Positions 19,578 to 30,284 of a DNA stretch of 64,000 nucleotides are shown here, piece after piece. A program made the translations under genes and the position numbers. The stretch's first letter is position 1. Each line of letters starts with the position of its first letter. The DNA comes from Haematobacter massiliensis (GTDB taxonomy: Bacteria > Pseudomonadota > Alphaproteobacteria > Rhodobacterales > Rhodobacteraceae), in the NCBI RefSeq assembly GCF_000740795.1, contig NZ_JGYG01000008.1, positions 1 through 64,000 of the forward strand. Direction: 5' to 3'. The notes beneath the pieces were generated by a model, which did not search any database, was not told where the DNA came from, and saw nothing but the letters and a program-made list of their open reading frames with translations.

Positions 19578-20321
19578 ATGTCCGACATTCAGGACCGCAG
19601 CAAAGACCGCAGCAAGGATCGCACCAAGGATCGCACCAAGGATCCCCGTCTGGACCAGGAATCGCGCCTGGCCGAATTCCGCCGCGTCGCGACCGAGATC
19701 GCCGCCGACGCCCCCACCATCGTCAAGATCGCCATCAACCGTCTGATCCGCGACCACAATCCGCTGTATGACGGCAGCTCTCATTCGGCGGGGCGGGCCG
19801 GGCGGCAGTCGGGCAATGTCTCGGAACTGACGGCCATCGCCGAACTGAAGCCGGGCGGGGCCGAACGGCTGCGCCGCATCTTTGACCTGACCGGCGGCAA
19901 TTTCGACGGCGCCCAGAAGGTCTCGACGCTGCACAACATGCGCTTCGTGTTCATCGACGACGATACAAGGATCATCTTCGCCACCGCCTATGACGGCGAC
20001 TGGGACACCTATATCAACGATTTCGCCACCAAGATCCCCGATCTGATGGACCTGCTGTTTGCCAATATCGAGGGCTGGCCGGGCATCACCTCTCCGACGG
20101 TCAAGGATTTCATCGCCGATCTTCAGATCGACGCCGCCGGCTGGTTCGTGGCCAATCCGCAGGTCACGGTCGTCGATGTGCGCCGCTATCAGCGGATGGA
20201 CAGGGCGTTGCAGCAGTTTCTGGACAAGATGTCGGGGAATCGGGACATGGACGACACCACCCGCGCGGCCCTGGAAGACCTGTCCGCCGCCGTCTCGGTC
20301 CCCGAGGGGGTGGATTACTGA
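19578..20321 (+). CDS. Unknown protein between catalase-like and DyP genes, with tandem-repeat N-terminus
   Basis: A 247-residue soluble protein. The N-terminus contains four imperfect 12-bp tandem repeats (19593 to about 19640) encoding DRSKDRSKDRTKDRTKD, a highly charged flexible tail. The rest reads as a compact domain (KIAINRLIRDHNPLYDGSSHSAGRAGRQSGNVSELTAIAELKPGG; MRFVFIDDDTRIIFATAYDGDWDTYINDF). Such proteins recur beside DyP/catalase genes, but I know no assigned function. AAGGAG precedes ATG 19578. The stop overlaps the DyP start by one base. A partner or maturation role for the peroxidases is inference from gene order. Confidence 0.8.
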   Translation: MSDIQDRSKDRSKDRTKDRTKDPRLDQESRLAEFRRVATEIAADAPTIVKIAINRLIRDHNPLYDGSSHSAGRAGRQSGNVSELTAIAELKPGGAERLRRIFDLTGGNFDGAQKVSTLHNMRFVFIDDDTRIIFATAYDGDWDTYINDFATKIPDLMDLLFANIEGWPGITSPTVKDFIADLQIDAAGWFVANPQVTVVDVRRYQRMDRALQQFLDKMSGNRDMDDTTRAALEDLSAAVSVPEGVDY

Positions 20322-21697
20322 TGCGGATTCTCGACACGCTTCGATCCCGTTTCCGCCGCGACCGGGTGTCGCTTCAACTGGACGACATTCAGGCGCTGAT
20401 CCTGCGGTCGCGGCCCGAACCCTATGTCGGCCTGCACGCCATGCTGCATGTCGAGGACGCGGCGGGCGGGCGCGACCTGATCGCGCGGCTGGCCCGGCAC
20501 ATCCCCTCGGCCGCCGACTGGACCGAGGATCTGACCGCCTGGACCGGCATCGCCATCAGCCATGCCGGATTGCAGGCGCTTGGCCTGCCCGACGACGCCC
20601 TGGCGAGCTTCCCCCTGGCCTTCCGCGAGGGCATGGCGGCCCGCGCCCACCAGTTGCGCGACAGCGGCGAAAACGCCCCCGATACCTGGGAACCCGCCTA
20701 TCGCGACAAGACCTGCCACATCGCCCTGTCGATCTTTGCGGCGGACAAGGCGGCCCTGGATGCGGCGGTGGCCACGGCGATGGGGATCCATGCGGCGTCG
20801 ACCGGGGTGCGGCTGATCGGCACGCATGAATTCGGCGCCGACGAGGATGCCGAGAACCCGTTCGGCTTTCGCGACTCGATCTCTCAGCCGACGGTGGCGG
20901 GGGCGGGGGTCGATCCGCAGCCGGGTCAGGAACGCGCCATCGCCGCCGGAGAGTTCATCCTGGGCGAGGCCAGCGAGACCGGCGAGCCTCTGGTCCTGCC
21001 GCAGCCCGAGGTTCTGGGACGCAACGGCAGCTTCGTGGTGCTGCGCAAATATGACAGCCGGGTGGGGGCGTTCAACGACTTCCTGCGCGCCCATGCCGAA
21101 ACGCCCGAGGATCGGCACCGGCTGGCCGCGAAGATGTTCGGCCGCTGGCGGTCCGGCGCGCCGCTGATCCTGGCGCCGGATGGCGAGGATGCGCCGCTGG
21201 GCGCGGACGGGGCGCGCAATAATGATTTCGACTATGCCGATGATGCCGAGGGGCTGATCTGCCCCCATGCCGCCCATGCCCGGCGGATGAACCCGCGCGG
21301 CAGCCCCACGACCATCCTGGCCGATGAGAATATCCACCGGATCATCCGCCGATCCTCGACCTTCGGGCCGAAATGGACGCCCGATGTCACCGCCGATCAG
21401 GATGGCGACGATCAGCGCGGCCTGTTCTTCATCTTCATCAGCGCGCGGGCCTTCGACACCATCGAGTTTCTGCAACAGGAATGGATCAACCGCGGCAATT
21501 TCCTTGATCTGGGCGAGGAGCGCGATCCGATCGTCGGTCTGCATTCCGAGCCGGGCCAGTTCACGATCCCGGCCCGCCCGGTGCGCCGCCGCGTGTCCGG
21601 CGTCACCACCTTCAACCGATTGCGCGGGGGAGAGTACCTGTTCATGCCGTCGCTCTCGGCGCTGCACTGGATCGGCAAGGGAGACTGGGTCGCCTGA
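20321..21697 (+). CDS. DyP-type haem peroxidase
   Basis: A 458-residue member of the dye-decolorising peroxidase superfamily. The hallmark GxxDG appears as GFRDSISQP, keeping the catalytic aspartate but with Ser for the second Gly. The proximal haem histidine lies in ICPHAAHARRMNPRG, and the distal arginine is probably in FGRWRSGAPLILAPDGEDAPLG or nearby. No Tat or encapsulin-targeting signal is obvious, so it is probably cytoplasmic. It is coupled to the preceding unknown gene by a TGATG-type junction and followed by a perfect hairpin at 21760-21782. Confidence 0.88.
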   Translation: MRILDTLRSRFRRDRVSLQLDDIQALILRSRPEPYVGLHAMLHVEDAAGGRDLIARLARHIPSAADWTEDLTAWTGIAISHAGLQALGLPDDALASFPLAFREGMAARAHQLRDSGENAPDTWEPAYRDKTCHIALSIFAADKAALDAAVATAMGIHAASTGVRLIGTHEFGADEDAENPFGFRDSISQPTVAGAGVDPQPGQERAIAAGEFILGEASETGEPLVLPQPEVLGRNGSFVVLRKYDSRVGAFNDFLRAHAETPEDRHRLAAKMFGRWRSGAPLILAPDGEDAPLGADGARNNDFDYADDAEGLICPHAAHARRMNPRGSPTTILADENIHRIIRRSSTFGPKWTPDVTADQDGDDQRGLFFIFISARAFDTIEFLQQEWINRGNFLDLGEERDPIVGLHSEPGQFTIPARPVRRRVSGVTTFNRLRGGEYLFMPSLSALHWIGKGDWVA

Positions 21698-21759
21698 CCG
21701 ACCCGCCACAAGGGCTGTGGCGCAAGGATTGGGACGGGATGCCCATCTGCGACCCTGAT

Positions 21760-21782
21760 GGAAGGCCGGATGACGGCCTTCC
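21760..21782 (+). terminator. Hairpin terminator after the DyP peroxidase gene
   Basis: A perfect 9-bp stem GGAAGGCCG/CGGCCTTCC with the loop GATGA lies 63 bp after the DyP stop. No T run follows, so it is either a weak intrinsic terminator or an mRNA 3'-end stabiliser. Confidence 0.55.
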
Positions 21783-22493
21783 GCCTATCCGCGGCGGCAT
21801 ACCCTGCCCAAAGGCCGACCGCGAGGATCACCCTGTCGACGCCTGGTCCAGAATGGCGGTGAAGGTCAAGCCGAGGAGCGGCGACGGCAGCCTCAGGCTC
21901 GCTTTCATGACCCGCATGAGACATCCGTCAACCAGCCGGTTGAGAGCCCCGCCGACACGCCAGGCACAGACTCTCCGGCAGGGGCCGAACAGCACCCCGG
22001 GGGAGAAGCCGTCAGCAATGCACAGCGCGCGCCGAAGAGGATGCGGCTCAGTATGTCTATCGGTGTTGAGGGATGCGCTCTCGCGCATGCCCTCGCGTCG
22101 GGTGCTCCGGGCCGTCTTTGCAATCCATCTTGCGGCACCGCTCCCTGGTTCGGTCGGTACCAGTCGGCTTTGAGCGCATCCGTTTCAGCGGCAAAATCGG
22201 GGGCAAAGTATGCTGCGGCCTGTGCCGCGACGCGCTAGCCGAGCCACGTCGCTGCGCCGCGGTGATCGGCTAGGAGATTTCAGGCCATTCTGCCGGATGT
22301 CCCGACCAGTGCAACTCCAATAGCACCGAACCCCAGCGTTATGCTGTCCGGCATCCGATGGCGGTGAAAAACTCGGGAACGGCTGCGCCTGGATGCGCCC
22401 CCGGTTGCCAGAAACCGACGGGGCAATACATCCCGGTGCCTGTGCTCGGTCGCCTGTATTATTTATTTCGCCGAACAACATGAGCATCAACGA
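21783..22493. other. Gene-poor interval (0.7 kb)
   Basis: No convincing coding frame. The forward frame overlapping 21739-22173 and the minus frames lack domains and ribosome sites. The last 60 bp before 22550 contain the promoter region of the export operon. Confidence 0.4.
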
Positions 22494-22514
22494 TTGAAAC
22501 CCCGAGATTAAGCG

Positions 22515-22534
22515 ATACCGTGATAATTCGGTAT
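22515..22534. promoter_or_regulatory. Inverted repeat upstream of the HlyD-like gene
   Basis: ATACCG and CGGTAT flank an 8-bp AT-rich centre containing GATAAT, a good -10-like hexamer, 15 bp before ATG 22550. A repressor bound here would cover the promoter. No cognate regulator is adjacent. Confidence 0.4.
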
Positions 22535-22549
22535 AGCTGGAGGCCGGTA

Positions 22550-23617
22550 ATGGCGAAGCTTGACAAGCGCTGGGTACTGGCGGGGTTGGTCCTGATCGCA
22601 GCCGTGGGCGGATATGCGGCGTGGATGAAGTACAATCAACCGGTACTGCCAACCGGAATCGCTTCTGGCAACGGTCGCATCGAGGCGACCGAAATCGACA
22701 TTTCCGCGCTGAGAGCAGGACGGCTGGACAAGCTGCTTGTCGCCGAAGGCGATCTCATCCAACGTGACCAGGTTTTGGCCCGCATGGACATCGTCCAGCT
22801 GGAGGCGCAGCGCCGACAGGCGGAAGCAGAGCGGGACCGCGCCAGGATCTCGGTGGAGACTGCCAATGCAGTCGTCGCGCAGCGGGAGGCGGAGAAACGC
22901 CAGGCGCTGGCCGTGGTGGACCAGAATGCATCCGCGGTCGATGTCGCGGATCGGCGGCTTCAGCGGTCGGAGGCCCTTGCCCGCAACGACAACCTCTCGA
23001 AGCAGACGCTCGACAACGATCGGGGAGCCGCACAACAGGCCAAGGCAGCGCTTGCGGCTGCAGAGGCACAGTCGGCAGCCGCGGATGCAGGCATCGGGGC
23101 TGCCCGCGCAGCCGTCGTCGATGCGAATGCTTCAGTCGCCGCAGCACAAGCCTCTATCGACGCGATCGTGTCCTCCATCAACGACTCGACCCTGACGTCG
23201 CCGCGCGACGGGCGTGTGCAGTATCTGGTGGCCAGAGAGGGAGAAGTGCTTTCAGGTGGAGGGCGGGTGCTTAACCTCGTCGATCTCGCGGATGTCTATA
23301 TGACCTTCTTCCTGCCGACCGCCCAGGCGGGCCGGCTGGCCGTAGGCTCTGAAGCGCGCATTGTTCTGGACGCTGCTCCGCAGGATGTCATCCCTGCCGT
23401 CATCAGCTTCGTTGCCGACGTGGCCCAGTTCACCCCGAAGACCGTGGAGACGGCGGATGAGCGGGAGAAGCTGATGTTCCGCGTTCGCGCGCGCATGTCG
23501 CCTGACCTGCTCAAGAAATATCTGGACGTCGTCAAGACCGGATTGCCCGGCATGGCGTATGTCAAGGTAGATCATGACGTAGAATGGCCTGAGAACCTTC
23601 GGAACGTCGTGCAATGA
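22550..23617 (+). CDS. HlyD/YhiI-like periplasmic adaptor of an ABC exporter
   Basis: A 355-residue membrane fusion protein. One N-terminal span (about residues 8-26, [19 protein letters not shown]) is followed by a first lipoyl half ([27 protein letters not shown]), a long alanine/glutamine-rich coiled-coil hairpin (residues 70-205), the second lipoyl half ([27 protein letters not shown]) and a beta-barrel domain. It links the inner-membrane ABC-2 pump to an outer-membrane channel, none of which is encoded here. GGAGG precedes ATG 22550 by 6 bases. It overlaps the next gene by 4 bp, as in the E. coli yhiI-rbbA-yhhJ cluster. Confidence 0.9.
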   Translation: MAKLDKRWVLAGLVLIAAVGGYAAWMKYNQPVLPTGIASGNGRIEATEIDISALRAGRLDKLLVAEGDLIQRDQVLARMDIVQLEAQRRQAEAERDRARISVETANAVVAQREAEKRQALAVVDQNASAVDVADRRLQRSEALARNDNLSKQTLDNDRGAAQQAKAALAAAEAQSAAADAGIGAARAAVVDANASVAAAQASIDAIVSSINDSTLTSPRDGRVQYLVAREGEVLSGGGRVLNLVDLADVYMTFFLPTAQAGRLAVGSEARIVLDAAPQDVIPAVISFVADVAQFTPKTVETADEREKLMFRVRARMSPDLLKKYLDVVKTGLPGMAYVKVDHDVEWPENLRNVVQ

Positions 23618-26382
23618 CCGACAGCAGCGGCGTATCGCCGGAGCCTGGCGAGGAAGGCGGCGAAGACTACGTTGTCCGCATCAAGGGATTGAGCCAGATC
23701 TACGGTAAAACTGTCGCTGTGGATGACATCACGCTTGACGTGCCAAAGGCGAGGATGGTCGGATTGATCGGCCCGGACGGGGTTGGAAAGTCGAGCCTCC
23801 TCTCGCTCATCTGCGGCGCGCGCGAGATACAAACCGGAACGGTAGAAGTACTCGGCGGCGATATCGCTTCCAACGAGCACCGCACGGCCATCATGCCCGA
23901 CATCGCCTTCATGCCGCAGGGCCTCGGCAAGAACCTCTATCCCACACTGTCGGTTTTCGAGAATGTCGATTTCTTCGGGAGGCTTTTCGGGCAGGATCGA
24001 GAGGAGCGCGCGCAACGTATCGAAGGTTTGCTCCGGGCGACCGGGCTCTCTGAATTCGCCGATCGCCCGGCGGGCAAGCTGTCCGGCGGGATGAAGCAAA
24101 AGCTCGGCCTCTGCTGCTCGCTGATCCATGATCCAAAGCTCTTGATCCTTGATGAGCCGACAACGGGGGTAGACCCGCTTTCGCGCCGCCAGTTCTGGGA
24201 TCTGATCGACGACATACGTAAGACGCGGCCCGGTATGAGCGTCATCGTCGCCACCGCCTATATGGAGGAAGCAGAGCGGTTCGGCTGGACCATTGCAATG
24301 AACGCGGGGAAGATCCTCGCGTCCTCCCCTACGGCCGATCTGCTCCAGAAAACCGGGACGCAAACGCTCGACGACGCCTTTGTAAGCCTGCTTCCGAAAG
24401 AAGCACAGGGAGGTGGCAGCAAGGTGGAGATGGCGCCTCGCCCCGCCGGGAGCGATGAGACGATCGCCATCGAGGCCGAACACCTCACCATGAAGTTCGG
24501 CGATTTCACCGCCGTCAACGATGTGAGCTTCCGCATCGCAAAGGGCGAGATTTTCGGCTTTCTGGGCTCCAATGGCTCGGGCAAGACAACCACGATGAAG
24601 ATGCTGACGGGGCTTCTTCCCGCCACCGAAGGAACCGCCAGACTGTTCGGTGAAGAGGTGCAACCGAACGACATGTCCATCCGCAGACGCGTCGGCTACA
24701 TGAGCCAGGCGTTCTCGCTTTATAGCGAACTCACGGTGCATCAGAACCTGAGACTCCACGCGCTTCTTTTCGAGATACCGGAGGATGATATCCCGCCTCG
24801 CATCGCCGAGGCCACGGAACGCTTCAACCTTTCCGAGGTAATGGATGCGTTGCCGGATGATCTGCCGCTCGGCATCCGTCAGCGACTCTCCCTGGCCGTC
24901 GCGACGATCCACAAACCCGAGATCCTCATCCTTGATGAGCCGACGTCCGGCGTCGACCCCATTGCGCGTGCTAACTTCTGGCGGATTCTTGCGGACATGT
25001 CCCGGAAGGACATGGTGACGATCTTCGTTTCTACTCATTTCATGAATGAGGCCGCGCTGTGTGATCGTATCTCCTTCATGCATGCCGGGCACGTCCTGAT
25101 CAGTGATACCCCGAAGGCGATCATTGCCAGCAAAGGCGTCGATACGCTGGAAGAAGCCTTTATCGCCTATCTGGAAGAGGCCCAGGGTGAGGGTGCCAGC
25201 ACCGGCAGTGCCGACGATATCGAACAGGTGAAGCGGCAGGATTCAGTGATGCGGCGCTTCGACGTCCGCCGGCTGCTGAGCTATTGCCGGCTGGAATCGT
25301 TGCAACTGCTGCGTGATCCCATCCGACTTACCATGGCGCTTCTCGGCAGCGTCATTCTGATGTTCGTCATCGGCTTCGGTATCAACATGGATGTGGAGGA
25401 CCTGTCCTTTGCCGTGCTGGACCGGGATCAGACCAACCTGAGCCGCGATTACACCCTCGATATCTCCGGCTCGCGATATTTCATCGAGCAGGAGCCGCTA
25501 AGCAGCTATGAGGAGATGGACCGCCGGATGCAGGAGGGGAAGCTCGCTCTCGCGGTGGAGATTCCCCCAGGCTTTGCACGATCGGTCGAGCGGGGTGATC
25601 CCGCCGAAATCTCCATCTGGATCGACGGAGCAAATCCTCAGCGCGCCGAGACGGTCCGCGGATATGCAACGGGCCTGCATTCCGGCTGGCTCACACGCCA
25701 GATCAGCGAACACTTCGGTCAGGCCGCCGGGGAGCAGCCCTATGCGTTGGAGGTTCGCTATCGCTACAATCCGGAGATGCGCAGCATCATGGCCATCGTG
25801 CCCGCTGTCATCCCCATACTTCTGCTGGTGATACCGGCGATGCTGACCGCTCTGTCCGTAGTGCGGGAAAAGGAGCTCGGGTCCATCATCAACCTTTACG
25901 TGACGCCCGTCACACGTCTGGAATTCCTGATGGGCAAGCAATTGCCTTACGTGGTGCTGGCGATGCTGAACTTCGTGCTTCTCACCCTGCTTGCGGCAAC
26001 CGTCTTTCAGGTGCCGGTGACGGGGAACTACTTTACACTTGCTTTCGCGGCCTTCTTCTATGCGATTTCCGCAACCGGGCTTGGGCTGCTCGTATCCAGC
26101 TTCATCTCCAGCCAGACGGCCGCAATCTTTGGTACGGCCCTGCTCACGCTGATCCCCGCGGTGCAATTCTCAGGGCTGATCGACCCCGTAAGCTCGCTGG
26201 AGGGGGTCGGCGCATTCGTCGGCCAGATCTATCCGACGAGTTTTTTCATCACGATCTCCCGCGGGGTCTTTTCCAAAGGTCTGGGGTTTGCCGAACTCTC
26301 GCGGGATATGTGGTCGCTGGCTATCACCGCCCCGATCATCCTGAGTCTTGGTGTCCTTCTGCTCCGAAAACAGGCCAGGTGA
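23614..26382 (+). CDS. RbbA/YhiH-like ABC exporter: two ATPase domains fused to an ABC-2 permease
   Basis: A 922-residue fusion, close to the 911 of E. coli RbbA. ATPase 1: Walker A GPDGVGKS (53-60), signature LSGGMKQK, Walker [14 protein letters not shown]; the H-loop has Ala instead of His (VATAYMEEA). ATPase 2: Walker A GSNGSGKT, degenerate signature LPLGIRQR, Walker [13 protein letters not shown], normal STHFMNEA. From about residue 560 an ABC-2 permease follows, with one span, a large periplasmic loop and about five more spans ([23 protein letters not shown] onwards). The substrate is unknown; relatives export drugs or hydrophobic compounds. It is coupled to the adaptor (4-bp overlap) and to the second permease. 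Confidence 0.9.
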   Translation: MTDSSGVSPEPGEEGGEDYVVRIKGLSQIYGKTVAVDDITLDVPKARMVGLIGPDGVGKSSLLSLICGAREIQTGTVEVLGGDIASNEHRTAIMPDIAFMPQGLGKNLYPTLSVFENVDFFGRLFGQDREERAQRIEGLLRATGLSEFADRPAGKLSGGMKQKLGLCCSLIHDPKLLILDEPTTGVDPLSRRQFWDLIDDIRKTRPGMSVIVATAYMEEAERFGWTIAMNAGKILASSPTADLLQKTGTQTLDDAFVSLLPKEAQGGGSKVEMAPRPAGSDETIAIEAEHLTMKFGDFTAVNDVSFRIAKGEIFGFLGSNGSGKTTTMKMLTGLLPATEGTARLFGEEVQPNDMSIRRRVGYMSQAFSLYSELTVHQNLRLHALLFEIPEDDIPPRIAEATERFNLSEVMDALPDDLPLGIRQRLSLAVATIHKPEILILDEPTSGVDPIARANFWRILADMSRKDMVTIFVSTHFMNEAALCDRISFMHAGHVLISDTPKAIIASKGVDTLEEAFIAYLEEAQGEGASTGSADDIEQVKRQDSVMRRFDVRRLLSYCRLESLQLLRDPIRLTMALLGSVILMFVIGFGINMDVEDLSFAVLDRDQTNLSRDYTLDISGSRYFIEQEPLSSYEEMDRRMQEGKLALAVEIPPGFARSVERGDPAEISIWIDGANPQRAETVRGYATGLHSGWLTRQISEHFGQAAGEQPYALEVRYRYNPEMRSIMAIVPAVIPILLLVIPAMLTALSVVREKELGSIINLYVTPVTRLEFLMGKQLPYVVLAMLNFVLLTLLAATVFQVPVTGNYFTLAFAAFFYAISATGLGLLVSSFISSQTAAIFGTALLTLIPAVQFSGLIDPVSSLEGVGAFVGQIYPTSFFITISRGVFSKGLGFAELSRDMWSLAITAPIILSLGVLLLRKQAR

Positions 26383-26383
26383 C

Positions 26384-27496
26384 ATGCGTCTTCAGAACAT
26401 CTGGACTTTGGGCCTCAAGGAGTTGATCGGGTTGCTCCGCGATCCGATCATGATGGTGCTTATCGTCTACAGCTTCACCTTGTCGGTATACTCCTCCTCC
26501 CGTGCGACCCCGCAGACGCTGAACCGGGCGACGATCGGCATCGTGGACGAGGACCGGTCCCAAGTCTCTGCGCGAATTGGTTCGGCCTTCTATCCTCCCT
26601 ATTTCGTAGCGCCGAACGACATCCAGATCGCCGAGATGGATCGGCGGATGGATCAGGGGCTGGACACCTTCGCTCTCGATATTCCGCTGAATTTCCAGCA
26701 GGATCTGCTTGCAGGCAAGCGGCCGGAAATTCAGTTGAACATCGACGCTACGCGCATGTCGCAGGCTTTCACAGGCGCCGGTTACATCCAGCAGATCCTT
26801 TCCAGCGAAATCACCGAATACCTGTCCCGCACCCGTGACGTCAGCGGACCGGCGGTGGATATGGTGCTTCGCGCGAAATTCAACCAGCAGCTGAACACGT
26901 CATGGTTCTCCGCAGTGAACAACGTCACATTCTCCATTACCCTGCTGTCCATCGTTCTGACAGGCGCGGCGCTGATCCGGGAGAAGGAGCATGGAACGGT
27001 AGAGCATCTTCTGGTGATGCCGGTGACGGCGCTGGAGATCATGCTGTCCAAGGTCTGGGCCATGGGGTTGGTCGTGCTTGTGGCAACCGCCATCAGCCTC
27101 AAGGTGGTGGTGGAGATCTGGCTCGGGGTGCCGCTGAATGGCTCGTTGCTCCTGTTTCTGGCAGGCACCGTGCTGATGCTCTTTGCAACGACTTCTCTGG
27201 GAATTTTCCTGGCGACGGCTGCCGGAACCATGCCGCAGTTCGGCCTCCTCCTTATTCTCGTTCTGCTTCCGCTTCAGATCCTTTCGGGAGGGATGACACC
27301 GAGGGAGAGCATGCCGGAGTTCGTTCAGAACATCATGCTAGGTGCGCCTACAACCCACTTCGTCATGCTGTCGCAGGCCATCCTGTTTCGCGGGGCGGGA
27401 TTTAACGTGGTCTGGCCGCAGTTCCTGGCATTGCTTGTCATCGGGGGCGTACTCTTCACGCTGGCGCTAACGCGATTTCGCGCCTTTCTTCGCTGA
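26384..27496 (+). CDS. YhhJ-like ABC-2 type permease
   Basis: A 370-residue inner-membrane protein. A first span near residues 21-41 (DPIMMVLIVYSFTLSVYSSS) is followed by a periplasmic domain of about 130 residues, then five spans from FSITLLSIVLTGAALIREKEHGTVEHLLVMPVTALEIMLSK to the C-terminus. The motif REKEHGTVEHLLVMPV is characteristic of ABC-2 permeases. ATG 26384 lies one base after the preceding TGA and is preferred over an upstream frame that overlaps the ATPase gene. It pairs with the permease half of the RbbA-like protein to complete the membrane pore. Confidence 0.9.
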   Translation: MRLQNIWTLGLKELIGLLRDPIMMVLIVYSFTLSVYSSSRATPQTLNRATIGIVDEDRSQVSARIGSAFYPPYFVAPNDIQIAEMDRRMDQGLDTFALDIPLNFQQDLLAGKRPEIQLNIDATRMSQAFTGAGYIQQILSSEITEYLSRTRDVSGPAVDMVLRAKFNQQLNTSWFSAVNNVTFSITLLSIVLTGAALIREKEHGTVEHLLVMPVTALEIMLSKVWAMGLVVLVATAISLKVVVEIWLGVPLNGSLLLFLAGTVLMLFATTSLGIFLATAAGTMPQFGLLLILVLLPLQILSGGMTPRESMPEFVQNIMLGAPTTHFVMLSQAILFRGAGFNVVWPQFLALLVIGGVLFTLALTRFRAFLR

Positions 27497-28363
27497 ACAT
27501 AGAAATGCTGCGGATCGCCTTTCCTATGCTCCAGCTCCGTTAGGGCCCGCCCAGATACCAGCGGTGGAGGAAAGCGGCTGCTCCCAGACCATGCTGGCCC
27601 CCGGTATCGGCATGCTCGGACCCTGACACGGGGAGATCGAAGCGATGGCATTGGGAATGGTCCAAAGCATTGCCGCCCTGCCGAAGGTCGCCATCCCGTC
27701 AACAGCATATTTATTCCGGCCCTCTCCATGAAGATGGCCCAGCAAACACCACATTCCTCGCAATGCGCGATACCGTCGGGACTTAGCTGGCGAGGCCGTG
27801 TGCGAATGCGGGCATTGGGCGTGCGAAACCGATAGCTGCGGCGACGTTGACCGCCTGCTCTGCTGATCGACGAACGATGGTGACAGAGATCCGGTGGGTG
27901 GCCCACGTTCAAATATCTGGTCCGCGAGATGTTTTCCCAACTCACGCCCGACCGGCACGCGCTCAAAACCGCTGCATCCGGCTGCTCCCCAGCCCCCGTG
28001 AGGTCATCCTCGATCCAGCGCGGAAGGTCGAATGGATCACCCTCTTGCACCGCCGGGACGCTCTACCGCCGATGCGAGCGCTGGGGCCGGGCCCGCGTAT
28101 TGGCGACGATCGCGGCACAGGCGCGAGGGAGCGCTGATGTAGCCCCTACAAAGGCGCCCCGAGCCCCGCGCTTCACTAGCGGGTGCGGCCATTTGTTCGG
28201 GCTTACACGTCTGGAGATGAAGTCGGAATGGTCCGCTTTGCCACAGCCCGTCGTCGGACAAGGCCCGTCGCTATTGCCGGGCATCAACTGCTAACTCGCC
28301 TGCCGCCCGCGCAGCGCTTGCCCAGCCAACTGCTTCGGAATGAAGTCGCAAAGCGTTGCCTGC
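27497..28363. other. Gene-poor interval (0.87 kb), possibly decayed coding DNA
   Basis: Several overlapping frames on both strands exist but none shows a known domain. A minus-strand stretch near 27975-28050 (EGDPFDLPRWIEDDLTGAGEQPDA) looks protein-like and is then interrupted, so the segment may be a degraded gene I cannot identify. Confidence 0.35.
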
Positions 28364-29818
28364 TCACAATATGATAGCGCCGCTGGCCAAGGCCCAGATG
28401 CCGTAGATGCAGCCAATCACCGCCAGCAAAAAGATCAGCCAATCCACCGGCCTGCTGAACAGCGGCTTGCCCTGTTCACTTCGCGTCCAGAAATAGAGGG
28501 CCGTGCCAGGACCATAAAGCACCGCCGACAACACCATGTATTCCAGACCCGCCGCAAACAGGAGGAATGCCGTATAGACCAGCGCAATGCTAGCAAAGAT
28601 CATGTCGCGCCGACGTTCCTGAGGCTCCCCGGCATAGCTTTCCCCGCTACGCACCAGCAGAACGGCATAGGCGGCGACCAGAAAAAACGGGATCAGCGAC
28701 ATGACGCTGGTCAGGTTCAGCATGAGCGTGAAAGCGTCTTGCGACCAGTAGGTGCTGACGATGAACAGTTGCACGACGATATTGGTCGCCCAAAGAGCAT
28801 TGGCGGGCACCTTGTTGGCATTCTCGCGTGCGAAGATGCGTGGCATGTCGTCGGTCTTGGCGGCAATGGAAAGCACCTCCGCACAGATCAGAAACCAGGC
28901 CAGATAGGCGCCCAGCACGGAAACCAGCAGCCCGACGCTGATGAAGATCGTGCCCCAGGGACCGACTACCGCTTCCAGAACCGCCGCCATCGAGGGCTGA
29001 CGCATTCCGGCGATCTCCGCCCGAGGCATTGCGCCATAGGGGAGCAGGGTAACCAGGACAAGCAGGCAAATCACTGCACCAAAGCCGAAGATGGTGGCGC
29101 GGCCCACATCTTCACGCCGCCGGGCGTACCGCGAATAGACACTGGCGCCCTCGATCCCCAGGAAGACAAAGACCGTGACCAGCATGGTCGCCCGCACCTG
29201 CTGAAACAACGTGGCCTGCGCCATGTTCTCGCCGCCCCAGAAGTTCTCGCTGAACATGTCGAAGCTGAAGATCAGCGCCATGATCAGGATGAAGGTCAGA
29301 ATCGGTACGATCTTGGCGATGGTAACGACAGTGTTGATGAACGCCGCCTGCTGCACGCCGCGCAGGATCACGAAGTGAAACGTCCAGATCCCGATCGAGG
29401 CAACCAGGATCGCAGCGATGGTATTGCCATCGCCGAACACCGGAAAGAACGCGCCCAGCGTGGATTTGATCAGCACCCAATAGGACACGTTGCCGATGCA
29501 GGATCCCATCCAGTAACCGAATGCCGACAAATAACCCGGGTAATCGCCGAAGCCTTCCTTGGCATAGGCATAAACTCCGGCATCCAGATCCGGCTTGCGC
29601 TGCGCCAGGAACTGAAAGACCCGGGCTAGGGTGAACATGCCGCCACCGGCTATCGTCCAGGCAAGAATCGCACCAAAAGGGCCGGTCGCGATACCGAAGG
29701 TGCGCGGCAGGGAGAAAATTCCCGATCCGATCATCGAGCCCACGACCATGGCCGTAAGAACCGGAAGGGCTAACTTTCCTGAACCGGATGATGTCGTGTT
29801 GGAACTGGCATCGGTCAT
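28364..29818 (-). CDS. APC-superfamily amino acid permease, ArcD-like basic amino acid/polyamine antiporter
   Basis: A 484-residue membrane protein with about 12-13 hydrophobic segments. The first helix carries the APC signature LPVLTAMVVGSMIGSGIFSLPRTFG (G-S-G-I-F substrate loop). Later LDAGVYAYAKEGFGDYPGYLSAFGYWMGSCIGNVSYW and FVFLGIEGASVYSRYARRREDVGRAT match the arginine/ornithine (ArcD) and arginine/agmatine antiporter branch. ATG 29818 gives a standard N-terminus; an extension to 29857 is unlikely. No arginine deiminase genes are nearby, so the substrate is uncertain. It stands alone, facing away from the livM remnant. Confidence 0.85.
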   Translation of the reverse strand: MTDASSNTTSSGSGKLALPVLTAMVVGSMIGSGIFSLPRTFGIATGPFGAILAWTIAGGGMFTLARVFQFLAQRKPDLDAGVYAYAKEGFGDYPGYLSAFGYWMGSCIGNVSYWVLIKSTLGAFFPVFGDGNTIAAILVASIGIWTFHFVILRGVQQAAFINTVVTIAKIVPILTFILIMALIFSFDMFSENFWGGENMAQATLFQQVRATMLVTVFVFLGIEGASVYSRYARRREDVGRATIFGFGAVICLLVLVTLLPYGAMPRAEIAGMRQPSMAAVLEAVVGPWGTIFISVGLLVSVLGAYLAWFLICAEVLSIAAKTDDMPRIFARENANKVPANALWATNIVVQLFIVSTYWSQDAFTLMLNLTSVMSLIPFFLVAAYAVLLVRSGESYAGEPQERRRDMIFASIALVYTAFLLFAAGLEYMVLSAVLYGPGTALYFWTRSEQGKPLFSRPVDWLIFLLAVIGCIYGIWALASGAIIL

Positions 29819-30284
29819 AGCTTTCTCCGCCTCGCCCGCTCGGCCCAAGGTTCTCAACTATCTGTGACAAAGAAAGATTTTTCTTCCGTCTTTCTCAGAC
29901 ACAAGGTCCTGGCAGCCCCGAAGACGCCGGTTCGCTCCCGGGTGGAAGGGCTTCGCTCGTCGCATTCCGAATCGCGATTGTGTCGGGCATTCCCAGTGAT
30001 GTGGTGAAGGAGGCGCGCACCCTTCCCCGGCTGATCTCAGGCAAGGCGTGGGATGTTAGCTGTGATTATTACTTGGCGACTCCAGAAGGTGATGACCTCG
30101 CGCTTTTCCTCGCAAAGCCGGGTTATCGCGATGGCGTAGCGGTCGACCTCCAGATGCGTCTCGTGCGAAAGGGGCCTCCTTCGCGGAGGTCATGCACGTA
30201 CCAATACCCGGTCTTCTCCTCGCGGGTGGGCCACTCGGGCCGGCCGTGCCTTTCGCTGACCGCCAGCCGCTGGACCTTGCCTCC
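29819..30284. other. Intergenic region (466 bp) with unassigned decayed reading frames
   Basis: This contains the promoter region of the APC permease on its left side. On the minus strand around 30170-30280 a short protein-like segment (GKVQRLAVSERHGRPEWPTREEKTGYWYVHDLREGG) is readable but lacks an intact frame on either side. I cannot name it. Confidence 0.3.

Noticed and set aside
27497-28363. Possible transposase or other mobile-element remnant
   Set aside because: No DDE-type motif, terminal inverted repeats or target duplications could be found by eye.
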